Positions 1 to 11,877 of a DNA stretch of 64,000 bases are shown here, one piece after another. This stretch comes from Garcia nutans (lineage: Eukaryota; Streptophyta; Magnoliopsida; Malpighiales; Euphorbiaceae): the NCBI GenBank assembly GCA_947685225.1, contig CANTUV010000015.1, forward strand, positions 310,001-374,000, given 5' to 3'. The stretch's first letter is position 1; each line of letters starts with the position of its first letter. A model generated the notes under the pieces. It saw only the letters and a list, made by a program, of their open reading frames with translations, made no database searches and had not been told where the DNA came from. A program made the translations under genes and the position numbers.

Positions 1-1029
1 ATGATTTGCCTTTGGGGCTAGATACTTGGCATCACTATGATATGATTTGCTTTCGGGGCTAGCTTTTGAGCATTACTTTAATTTACCTTCAGGGCTAAAC
101 ACTTGGTGTCAATTAACACCAAAATAATAACTCTAAAATTTGAATAATATATTAGTTTGTTTGGACCCATGCTTTTACATGTGTTAATGTGAATTATAAA
201 AAGATTAAAGATTATGTTTTTAAGTGGAATTGTATGCCACATTGTGAAATAACATGCAAAAGCATTATGAATTGTCATTGTATTAAAGTTTTATTATTAT
301 CAAAGTATGTATCGCTAGGCTTTTAGTTTAGCGCGATTGTAATTTATGGCGCAGGTGGCAGAGTCGGTCCGGTAGATCTGGATAGTGCATCTACACCTGG
401 TTAGGTCTAGATTTGAGGTTGATTGTGTTTGAAGTGAGTTTTGCTGCCACAGGATCAGAGCTAGCTATTGTCATGTATACATTTCATTTTATAAAAATGA
501 TATAATTATGTATACTATGTTTATGCTTGGGGAGTATTGTATATACATTTCATTTATAAAGTATAAAGTATTGTATATACATTTCATTTATAAAGTATTT
601 TGGACTACGTTTATGATAATGGATTGTATATATGTTTTATAAATATATATATGTACATACTTAAATTTTTTGAGAAATGTAGAGAAATTGAGAAGTAAGG
701 TGAAATGTTGATTTATTTTTATTGGGACTGTATTTTATGCAGGTTGAGTAAATGTTGATTTTTTTTGGGATATCCAACTTACATATGGAACTTTAGCGAA
801 TTTTTCCCACAGATTTCTATATAAAACACTTATTTTGGGTACGTAAAATTTATTATAAATATTTTATTTACTTAAAATAATAATAATACATTTTAATTGT
901 TTAAAAATTTTAAATTGATAATAAGAAACTTTTTATTAAACTGATTTGTGACATTTTTATACTTTATACGCGTATTTTACATATACGGGATGTATGTATT
1001 ATATGTATATATGGTATAAGTGTATTATA
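1..1029 (+). mobile_element. Left LTR (type A), 3' portion only
   Basis: This is the end of an LTR whose start is beyond the window edge. It matches the last 1029 bp of the middle LTR essentially base for base, but differs clearly from the end of the right LTR. It ends in TATTATA, where the family terminus is GTTACA, and is followed at once by the internal region. It opens inside the GCCTT-CGGGGCTAG minisatellite. There are no genes; the short ORFs are AT-rich noise. Confidence 0.85.
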
Positions 1030-1036
1030 TTTATTT

Positions 1037-1054
1037 TGATATCAGAGTTTAGGT
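1037..1054 (+). other. Primer-binding site, initiator Met-tRNA type
   Basis: TGATATCAGAGTTTAGG lies 7 bp inside the LTR end. The less decayed Del element reads TGGTATCAGAGCTTAGG at the same place. The differences are G-to-A and C-to-T transitions. The equivalent site in unit 2 is at 8101-8118. Confidence 0.75.
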
Positions 1055-4000
1055 TTGAGGTTCTCGACCTAGGTGAGTTTGTAGAGAGAGAAACTGGAGA
1101 TTTTAAATATGGTTTTAAATTATGATACATGCATTTGCATTGGCATTTTATCTGATCCCTAATGTGGCAAAGTTTGTTCGATGTAACGGATATAATTTGA
1201 GGTAGCATCTGGGATGCATAGATCAGAGTAACGCAGCGGAAGCATCATTTTAGAGATTTTAAATTAAGGACCTTTGAAACTTTCACTTTAAAAAAATTGA
1301 GAGATGAGTATGGTAGTTATAGAAACTTCTATAAGTGTGCTACAAAGTGATATTGTTTGAATTTTTGGACAAATCTAGGAAGGTTGGATGAGCTTGAAAA
1401 TTTAATGAAAAGTTTTTCTATATGTTAAAATATAATTTAAAAAATTTCATAATTTTTAAAGATGAATTACTAATTAAGAAAAATAGAAGAAAATAAATTG
1501 TAAGAGTAGTTCCAGCAACTCAGAATCTATAGAATTGAGACACATATTTAAAAACTATTGAAAACCAACCTAGAAAATTTTTGAAATTTTACAAAAAATA
1601 TCATATGTATTCCTAAAAAATATGTTTAAAATTTCATGAATTTTTATTAAGGTTTGGTGCCTGAAAAAATGGATAATCAGGTACTACTAGAGAAATTATT
1701 AAAGAGACAGATTCTGTAGGTTTAGAAGACTTAATTTTTAAATATAGTAAATCAATTTGAAAAAAATATAATATTTTAAATATAAGTTCATATATATGTC
1801 AAGTGCACATAGTTAAAATTGCATAATCTTTTATAAAGATTTGGTTAGGAATGAAAAATTGAAAATTGAGATTGACATGAAAGTGAGGAAATCATGTGGA
1901 TTTGTGTAAGTGAGTAATAAATTAATTTTATGTGACAAATGAATGAACAAAATTATGAAAATTTATATATGGATGGGTAGAGATATGAAGAAGGATTATG
2001 GAGTTTCCAATAATTTAGAATAAAGAGTTCATAATTAAAATTAAAAAGAGAAATGCTACATTACATCAAATTATGTATTATGAAAGTATATTAAGGATTT
2101 ATTAATATGTTGCATAGTATTGATTAAGTAAAGATTGACTATGACTAAGTAAGAATTTAAATATTGTTCCTTATATTGAGTAATTAAAATATAAATCTAT
2201 ACAAATGGATTACTAAGTTAAAGCAAGTTGAGGTTATGTATACAATCCATATTCGGTTGCATGATTGAGATGTGTTCATTGATGTGGTATGTGGAAATGA
2301 ATATTATGAGAAAGGGTAATAAATGTGTTTTTGGAATATTTAAGGTGGATGTAAAGATTTAATAATGGACATAAGATGATTGTATAATCAATGACTTTTT
2401 AATTTATTTCATGAATGGTGGTTGATTGACTAATCAAGACATTATCTAATTGATTTAAGTGGATGAAATAAATATAAACATAAGGAGTAGATTGTGGGAG
2501 TATTTGTAATTGATATTAGATGATTATCAAAGATAGCAATGAGATCAATTCATGAAAGAAGTTTGAAAGTGTGATTTATATAAAGAGAATTTGACATTTA
2601 TAGGTAAAAAAATGCATAACTGGAATTAAAGAATTTGGAAGTTAATGATGAAATGATCTGAAATGTATGGATGTATTGTTATATTGAACAACTGAGTTTG
2701 TGGTTAGAATTCTGTGTTAAAATGTACATTGGATATAAATAAGTGGAGAATTTATATTTATTAATGATCTTTATGAAAGACATTATAAAAATGATTAAGA
2801 GTAATTGTAAGGAAGGAAAGTAAAAGATTATATGGTTGATAATGATGATAAATGGTGACAATAATTTAGTAGTTAATTATGCAAAAAGTAAAAATTAGTG
2901 TTTAATTATAGTTGAGTCAAATATGGTATTGATTGTTAATAAGTATTGTTAAAGTATGTATGTTCATGAGTTTGCAAAGAAGAGAGAGATACTAGAGCAA
3001 GTAAATAGAAATTATGATCGAATAATCAATGTTTAATAAAAAGGTTAGTATATAATCTAATTAAAGATAAGTGTTATTGAATGAAACTTAATGGAAGTAT
3101 ATTGATATAAGCTTGTTTGATTGTTTATAAAAGTTTAAACTTGGAATTTATTTTAATTGTTAGAGAGTAAATGTGTGATTTTGAGATGTCATGGGCGTGT
3201 GACCACTGGAACATGGGCGTAACATCGAGATAAGAACTGTTTGAAAAAAAAGTTATAGTGAAGGCAGTGTTTATTTGTAACCCATGGTTGTGGGCTTGAG
3301 ATGACACGACTATGAAATATATCTGGTGAGACTGATAGTTTTGCTTCATGAGATACAAGCAAGATTTGTAGTAGGTATAGTTGAAACTCATAACCTTATG
3401 TTAGAAATTTATTTATGAATATAGACAGTGTGAAAATAGAAGAAAATTGTGAAAATATAATGAGCTATAAATGATGTGTAAGGAAAGTGATTATGTAAAT
3501 ATGGTAACTATATGAAATGTGAGAAGATGATAAATGAGAGGAATTATGAAATGTGATTAAGAGTTATATTGAATGTGTTTGGAAATAGTATAATATGAGT
3601 AAGTTGATGAAACTGACGCTTAAAGTAAATGAAACTAGGGGAAATGAATAAGGTAGGAGATGATCATGAGAATTATGTGAAAATTGTATAGAGATAATAG
3701 AAAAGAAAATAAATTTGGAAAGATGTATAGTGACTGTATTCAAGCATTATCTCCAATAAGTTGCAATAAATATTATTTGTGATGTTGGATCCAAAGAGAA
3801 TTAGGATTTGAAAATAAGTTGACCTAATAGAGTTAGGTCATGAATTAAAACAGAATGATGAATTTAAGCATGCTAAAGGTTGACTAGAATAGAATAAGGT
3901 TGTGGTATTGATAGTTAGATCAATTGATCTGGAATACGATAAGTTTACAAGTAATTAGTGAGATGCAAAATATATAGTTGTATTAAGAGTATGAGAGATA

Positions 4001-4529
4001 TGTAATAATACATATGAGGTAATGTTCTAATATGTATATGGATATGAAAGGAGTTAAGTTATATTAGTTGTAAATGATTATAAGAGAAAGATGTTAATTA
4101 TATTATGATTGGAATGTATATATATATATATATGTTAAGTTTATGAATAACCTATGAGAATGAATCTTAATAAGAAAATAAGATTTTGTTGTTGTATACT
4201 GGTGATATTGAATTAATATGTGGTAATTGTATAAAGAGTCAGATCAAAGTGAGGATGTGTAAAATTATTGTGTTAAGACTTGTTAATTGGAAATTGAGAA
4301 ATGTTATCATTTGTGGTTTTTACAAATATCTATTTGTAAATATAAGCAATGGGTGACTAAACAGAGACACAATTCTGGAAATGATTGTGATTAATTGAGA
4401 ATTCTTGATTTTAACTGGAGATTTTTATAGATAAATTAAGTGAATTCTTTAAGGGGGAGAATTGAGATTGGTATTTGTGTTAATGGAATTTATTCACTGT
4501 GATAGATAATTTCGAGGATGAAATTATTT

Positions 4530-4543
4530 AAGGGGGAGAGAAT
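4530..4543 (+). other. Polypurine tract, unit 1
   Basis: AAGGGGGAGAGAAT sits directly before the LTR start (TATAATATCC, from the family start TGTAAT). It would prime plus-strand DNA synthesis. The equivalent in unit 2 is at 11592-11605. Confidence 0.8.
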
Positions 4544-4781
4544 TATAATATCCATGATTTTGGAGAAATTAAATGAGTATTTGGAGGTAGAGGTGTTATA
4601 TATACTGAATGTATACCTAGTGTATACATAGTATATACATATTATTTATTAATTGTACATGTTGGATATATATATTATATACTTGATATATATATAATAC
4701 ATATAAATTATGTTTGATATGTATATAGGATACATGTTATATGTGCATATAAGTATTTATATACATTAAATATCATATACA

Positions 4782-4813
<32 letters not shown>

Positions 4814-4814
4814 A
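4782..4814 (+). repeat. (AT)n(GT)n microsatellite
   Basis: A dinucleotide run switches from AT to GT. The duplicate at 11843-11878 has a different length of both parts, one of the few differences between the two units. Confidence 0.9.
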
Positions 4815-7034
4815 CATAATGGTATTGTAAATATTAGTAACATATATATGATACATACATATACATATCATATACTACATATATATATATATATATCAAA
4901 TAAAAATTGGTGGTGGAAAAGGTAGAGGTGGTGATGATGATGATGATAATAATAATAAAAATAAAATAAATAAATAAAAAGAAAAGAAAGTCAAAGAAGA
5001 AAGAAAACATGTGGTGGAGAATTAAAAGAAAATTAATTAAGTAAATAATTAATATATATATATATTTATGGATAGGAAATAATAAAGAACAAAAAGAAAA
5101 GTCTTCTTCCTTGTTTTTTTAGCCATGGACATAATAGAGAAAGAAGGGGAGAAAGAAAGATTTTCTCATAGTATTTGTTCAATTTTACAAGAAAATTAAG
5201 AGGATTTTGAAGATTTATCAAAGATTCAAGTCAGTACCTCTTCTCCAAAGCTTTATTTTCTTTTATTTGATGATTATGTATGGATTGCTAGAGAGAGAAA
5301 GTGATGGTTAATTGTTTAAATAAGTAAAATTGATATTAAAATGAAGAGAATGTGGTGGAATGTGGTTAGTTGTTTGATATGGATAAGTTGTGAAAATTTA
5401 GAGTTATGAAAAAAATATGCATGATTTAGGGTTTTATGGATGGTTAAAATTGTTGGGATGAATGAAATTAGTGTTATTTATATATTTATGTAATGATTCC
5501 ATAGATGAAAATTAAATATGAGCAAGTTTGGATGAAGGCTGGATTTAGGGTTTGAGTATGTAAAATTAAGGTTTCTAAAATGGATAGTGTTAATTAGTAT
5601 AATGAAATGAATTAGTATTATTTCAGTGTAAATGTTATGATTTTAAGATTGAAAATGTGATATGGATAAGATTTGATGAGGTTCATGTTGTTGGTTGCAT
5701 TATACGGAATTTAAATTTTTGAAAGAGGCTTCCATAATTATGAAAGTGAATTGTTGTGTTGTTATATTAATGCATAAATAATGTTTTAAGGTAAAATATT
5801 GAAAATGAAATTAGTAGAATGAAGTTTAAGTAAAGTTGTAAGTTGAAAATTTAGAGTTTGAATGGAATTTTGATGAGGATTGCTTAGACATTGATAGTTT
5901 AATTTATATTGTGCATGTGAGTGATTTTGAATGAATAATATTGCTTTATCAAAGTACCGTGTAATGTGTAATGTGGTTGGTAATATAGAAATTAGTTATG
6001 AAATAAAGCGAAATGATTAAAGAAGTGAAAATGAGCTAAATTAGATAATTTAATTGATAATTGGAAATGGTTGGAATGAAGAATTAGAAATAAAAAGGCT
6101 TAGGGCATATTTTAAGGTTTTGTTAAAGAATATGTGTTTATTGGATTTAATTGGTTAAAACTTGTGTTAATATATTTTTAATGATAAAAATAAACTTAAA
6201 ATACCAACTAAAATGGATTAGAATGGAATTCTAAAGTTAAAGTAAGGTAAGGCAATTTATTTTGGAAAGTGATTAAAGTGAGGCTTAATTAAGGTTTTAT
6301 ATTTAAAATGCCTTAAAATGTAGTCCAAAATAATTTTATTTACTCGAATTTTGAATAGACATTAGGTGGAAGCAAGTTTCCCAACCTAAGTCTTGAAGGG
6401 AGTTGTAGAAGTGGAAGTTAAAGTAATACTTTAGCTTGAATTTGAGTGTTAAGTTAAGGTATGTACATATTCTTGATAATTTAAATGTATTTACATTTGA
6501 TTCGGCTTAACATATTTTGGATAAAAAATGTGTTAAGCTACTTGACTATTTGAACATATATACATATTGTGATATGACATGTGAAGTGATGAGTATGCAT
6601 TATATGCATTGGGAAAAGCCATTGTTATTGGCTAAAATGAGTAAAATGTAATTTAGGTGTATTATGTGTAAATGACCCAAAAATGTTTGGGTAATATAAT
6701 TGAAATGCTAACTGACATACATTGTAATAAAAGGATTTGGCATTGTTATGAATTAATGAGAAATTGACAAATGGAATGTGAGCATGAAGATGATATGTGA
6801 AAATGGGTTACTTGTGAATGTGACCCATAATTGTATAATGTGATTGGAAGGTATAAGAAAATCTACAATGTGATAAATGGGAAAAAGAGGCAATGAGAAA
6901 AAAAAAAAGAGTAAAAGAGGCAATGTGGTAAGAATATTAATTATGAAAATATGTATTAATTGTGTGCCTAGTATGTTATTCAAGTTTCAGAGTTCTGTAT
7001 TTGGCGGCATGCCTATGAGGTTATCCTCACTATT

Positions 7035-7165
7035 TGCCTTCGAAGCTAGCTTATGAGCATTACTATGATTTGCCTTTGGGGCTAGATACTTGGCATCACT
7101 ATGATATGATTTGCTTTCGGGGCTAGCTTTTGAGCATTACTTTAATTTACCTTCAGGGCTAAACA
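7035..7165 (+). repeat. LTR minisatellite, about 40-bp units with GACAC/GTGTC dyad
   Basis: Three to four imperfect copies carry the core GCCTTCGGGGCTAGACAC then TTGGTGTC then AATTA or ACTATGA. Copies also stand at 1-117 and 14096-14235. The same core recurs on the other strand in the other Del-type LTRs of the window. Confidence 0.8.
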
Positions 7166-8093
7166 CTTGGTGTCAATTAACACCAAAATAATAACTCTAA
7201 AATTTGAATAATATATTAGTTTGTTTGGACCCATGCTTTTACATGTGTTAATGTGAATTATAAAAAGATTAAAGATTATGTTTTTAAGTGGAATTGTATG
7301 CCACATTGTGAAATAACATGCAAAAGCATTATGAATTGTCATTGTATTAAAGTTTTATTATTATCAAAGTATGTATCGCTAGGCTTTTAGTTTAGCGCGA
7401 TTGTAATTTATGGCGCAGGTGGCAGAGTCGGTCCGGTAGATCTGGATAGTGCATCTACACCTGGTTAGGTCTAGATTTGAGGTTGATTGTGTTTGAAGTG
7501 AGTTTTGCTGCCACAGGATCAGAGCTAGCTATTGTCATGTATACATTTCATTTTATAAAAATGATATAATTATGTATACTATGTTTATGCTTGGGGAGTA
7601 TTGTATATACATTTCATTTATAAAGTATAAAGTATTGTATATACATTTCATTTATAAAGTATTTTGGACTACGTTTATGATAATGGATTGTATATATGTT
7701 TTATAAATATATATATGTACATACTTAAATTTTTTGAGAAATGTAGAGAAATTGAGAAGTAAGGTGAAATGTTGATTTATTTTTATTGGGACTGTATTTT
7801 ATGCAGGTTGAGTAAATGTTGATTTTTTTTGGGATATCCAACTTACATATGGAACTTTAGCGAATTTTTCCCACAGATTTCTATATAAAACACTTATTTT
7901 GGGTACGTAAAATTTATTATAAATATTTTATTTACTTAAAATAATAATAATACATTTTAATTGTTTAAAAATTTTAAATTGATAATAAGAAACTTTTTAT
8001 TAAACTGATTTGTGACATTTTTATACTTTATACGCGTATTTTACATATACGGGATGTATGTATTATATGTATATATGGTATAAGTGTATTATA

Positions 8094-11000
8094 TTTATTT
8101 TGATATCAGAGTTTAGGTTTGAGGTTCTCGACCTAGGTGAGTTTGTAGAGAGAGAAACTGGAGATTTTAAATATGGTTTTAAATTATGATACATGCATTT
8201 GCATTGGCATTTTATCTGATCCCTAATGTGGCAAAGTTTGTTCGATGTAACGGATATAATTTGAGGTAGCATCTGGGATGCATAGATCAGAGTAACGCAG
8301 CGGAAGCATCATTTTAGAGATTTTAAATTAAGGACCTTTGAAACTTTCACTTTAAAAAAATTGAGAGATGAGTATGGTAGTTATAGAAACTTCTATAAGT
8401 GTGCTACAAAGTGATATTGTTTGAATTTTTGGACAAATCTAGGAAGGTTGGATGAGCTTGAAAATTTAATGAAAAGTTTTTCTATATGTTAAAATATAAT
8501 TTAAAAAATTTCATAATTTTTAAAGATGAATTACTAATTAAGAAAAATAGAAGAAAATAAATTGTAAGAGCAGTTCCAGCAACTCAGAATCTATAGAATT
8601 GAGACACATATTTAAAAACTATTGAAAACCAACCTAGAAAATTTTTGAAATTTTACAAAAAATATCATATGTATTCCTAAAAAATATGTTTAAAATTTCA
8701 TGAATTTTTATTAAGGTTTGGTGCCTGAAAAAATGGATAATCAGGTACTACTAGAGAAATTATTAAAGAGACAGATTCTGTAGGTTTAGAAGACTTAATT
8801 TTTAAATATAGTAAATCAATTTGAAAAAAATATAATATTTTAAATATAAGTTCATATATATGTCAAGTGCACATAGTTAAAATTGCATAATCTTTTATAA
8901 AGATTTGGTTAGGAATGAAAAATTGAAAATTGAGATTGACATGAAAGTGAGGAAATCATGTGGATTTGTGTAAGTGAGTAATAAATTAATTTTATGTGAC
9001 AAATGAATGAACAAAATTATGAAAATTTATATATGGATGGGTAGAGATATGAAGAAGGATTATGGAGTTTCCAATAATTTAGAATAAAGAGTTCATAATT
9101 AAAATTAAAAAGAGAAATGCTACATTACATCAAATTATGTATTATGAAAGTATATTAAGGATTTATTAATATGTTGCATAGTATTGATTAAGTAAAGATT
9201 GACTATGACTAAGTAAGAATTTAAATATTGTTCCTTATATTGAGTAATTAAAATATAAATCTATACAAATGGATTACTAAGTTAAAGCAAGTTGAGGTTA
9301 TGTATACAATCCATATTCGGTTGCATGATTGAGATGTGTTCATTGATGTGGTATGTGGAAATGAATATTATGAGAAAGGGTAATAAATGTGTTTTTGGAA
9401 TATTTAAGGTGGATGTAAAGATTTAATAATGGACATAAGATGATTGTATAATCAATGACTTTTTAATTTATTTCATGAATGGTGGTTGATTGACTAATCA
9501 AGACATTATCTAATTGATTTAAGTGGATGGAATAAATATAAACATAAGGAGTAGATTGTGGGAGTATTTGTAATTGATATTAGATGATTATCAAAGATAG
9601 CAATGAGATCAATTCATGAAAGAAGTTTGAAAGTGTGATTTATATAAAGAGAATTTGACATTTATAGGTAAAAAAATGCATAACTGGAATTAAAGAATTT
9701 GGAAGTTAATGATGAAATGATCTGAAATGTATGGATGTATTGTTATATTGAACAACTGAGTTTGTGGTTAGAATTCTGTGTTAAAATGTACATTGGATAT
9801 AAATAAGTGGAGAATTTATATTTATTAATGATCTTTATGAAAGACATTATAAAAATGATTAAGAGTAATTGTAAGGAAGGAAAGTAAAAGATTATATGGT
9901 TGATAATGATGATAAATGGTGACAATAATTTAGTAGTTAATTATGCAAAAAGTAAAAATTAGTGTTTAATTATAGTTGAGTCAAATATGGTATTGATTGT
10001 TAATAAGTATTGTTAAAGTATGTATGTTCATGAGTTTGCAAAGAAGAGAGAGATACTAGAGCAAGTAAATAGAAATTATGATCGAATAATCAATGTTTAA
10101 TAAAAAGGTTAGTATATAATCTAATTAAAGATAAGTGTTATTGAATGAAACTTAATGGAAGTATATTGATATAAGCTTGTTTGATTGTTTATAAAAGTTT
10201 AAACTTGGAATTTATTTTAATTGTTAGAGAGTAAATGTGTGATTTTGAGATGTCATGGGCGTGTGACCACTGGAACATGGGCGTAACATCGAGATAAGAA
10301 CTGTTTGAAAAAAAAGTTATAGTGAAGGCAGTGTTTATTTGTAACCCATGGTTGTGGGCTTGAGATGACACGACTATGAAATATATCTGGTGAGACTGAT
10401 AGTTTTGCTTCATGAGATACAAGCAAGATTTGTAGTAGGTATAGTTGAAACTCATAACCTTATGTTAGAAATTTATTTATGAATATAGACAGTGTGAAAA
10501 TAGAAGAAAATTGTGAAAATATAATGAGCTATAAATGATGTGTAAGGAAAGTGATTATGTAAATATGGTAACTATATGAAATGTGAGAAGATGATAAATG
10601 AGAGGAATTATGAAATGTGATTAAGAGTTATATTGAATGTGTTTGGAAATAGTATAATATGAGTAAGTTGATGAAACTGACGCTTAAAGTAAATGAAACT
10701 AGGGGAAATGAATAAGGTAGGAGATGATCATGAGAATTATGTGAAAATTGTATAGAGATAATAGAAAAGAAAATAAATTTGGAAAGATGTATAGTGACTG
10801 TATTCAAGCATTATCTCCAATAAGTTGCAATAAATATTATTTGTGATGTTGGATCCAAAGAGAATTAGGATTTGAAAATAAGTTGACCTAATAGAGTTAG
10901 GTCATGAATTAAAACAGAATGATGAATTTAAGCATGCTAAAGGTTGACTAGAATAGAATAAGGTTGTGGTATTGATAGTTAGATCAATTGATCTGGAATA

Positions 11001-11605
11001 CGATAAGTTTACAAGTAATTAGTGAGATGCAAAATATATAGTTGTATTAAGAGTATGAGAGATATGTAATAATACATATGAGGTAATGTTCTAATATGTA
11101 TATGGATATGAAAGGAGTTAAGTTATATTAGTTGTAAATGATTATAAGAGAAAGATGTTAATTATATTATGATTGGAATGTATATATATATATATGTTAA
11201 GTTTATGAATAACCTATGAGAATGAATCTTAATAAGAAAATAAGATTTTGTTGTTGTATACTGGTGATATTGAATTAATATGTGGTAATTGTATAAAGAG
11301 TCAGATCAAAGTGAGGATGTGTAAAATTATTGTGTTAAGACTTGTTAATTGGAAATTGAGAAATGTTATCATTTGTGGTTTTTACAAATATCTATTTGTA
11401 AATATAAGCAATGGGTGACTAAACAGAGACACAATTCTGGAAATGATTGTGATTAATTGAGAATTCTTGATTTTAACTGGAGATTTTTATAGATAAATTA
11501 AGTGAATTCTTTAAGGGGGAGAATTGAGATTGGTATTTGTGTTAATGGAATTTATTCACTGTGATAGATAATTTCGAGGATGAAATTATTTAAGGGGGAG
11601 AGAAT
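8094..11605 (+). mobile_element. Non-coding internal region, unit 2
   Basis: Nearly identical to 1030-4543, with a primer-binding site at its start and a polypurine tract at its end. No coding potential was found. Its near identity to unit 1 implies a duplication much younger than the divergence between LTR types A and B. Confidence 0.85.
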
Positions 11606-11843
11606 TATAATATCCATGATTTTGGAGAAATTAAATGAGTATTTGGAGGTAGAGGTGTTATATATACTGAATGTATACCTAGTGTATACATAGTATATAC
11701 ATATTATTTATTAATTGTACATGTTGGATATATATATTATATACTTGATATATATATAATACATATAAATTATGTTTGATATGTATATAGGATACATGTT
11801 ATATGTGCATATAAGTATTTATATACATTAAATATCATATACA

Positions 11844-11877
<34 letters not shown>

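Larger units (their letters stand above)
1030..4543 (+). mobile_element. Non-coding internal region, unit 1
   Basis: This 3.5-kb segment lies between LTRs. Soon after the primer-binding site, around 1199-1224, GGTAGCATCTGGGATGCATA resembles the gag start of the Del element elsewhere in the window (ATGGCACCCCGGATGCATAA), so it looks like a remnant gag start with the ATG lost. I see no protease, RT or integrase motifs in any frame. The small ORFs here recur in unit 2 only because the DNA was duplicated, so that is not evidence for coding. Confidence 0.8.
4544..8093 (+). mobile_element. Middle LTR, chimeric (start of type B, end of type A)
   Basis: Up to about 6860 it matches the right LTR (11606-13918) almost perfectly. 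From 6861 it diverges from the right LTR and instead matches the left LTR to its end. This is what crossing-over between the 3' LTR of one copy and the 5' LTR of another would produce. It carries a (TA)n stretch near 5053 followed by GGATAGGAAA and a CTTCTTCC pyrimidine patch (likely core promoter), a splice-donor-like AAG/GTATGTAC at 6459, hairpins at 6506-6536 and 6617-6633, and a minisatellite at 7035-7165. Confidence 0.85.

Noticed and set aside
1037..1054. tRNA gene signal
   Set aside because: Only the 3' tRNA complement is present, as expected for a primer-binding site; no cloverleaf around it.
3125..3391. 88-codon minus-strand ORF repeated exactly at 10189-10455
   Set aside because: It is identical only because the 7-kb unit was duplicated. 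No domain, and AT-rich codon use like any random frame here.
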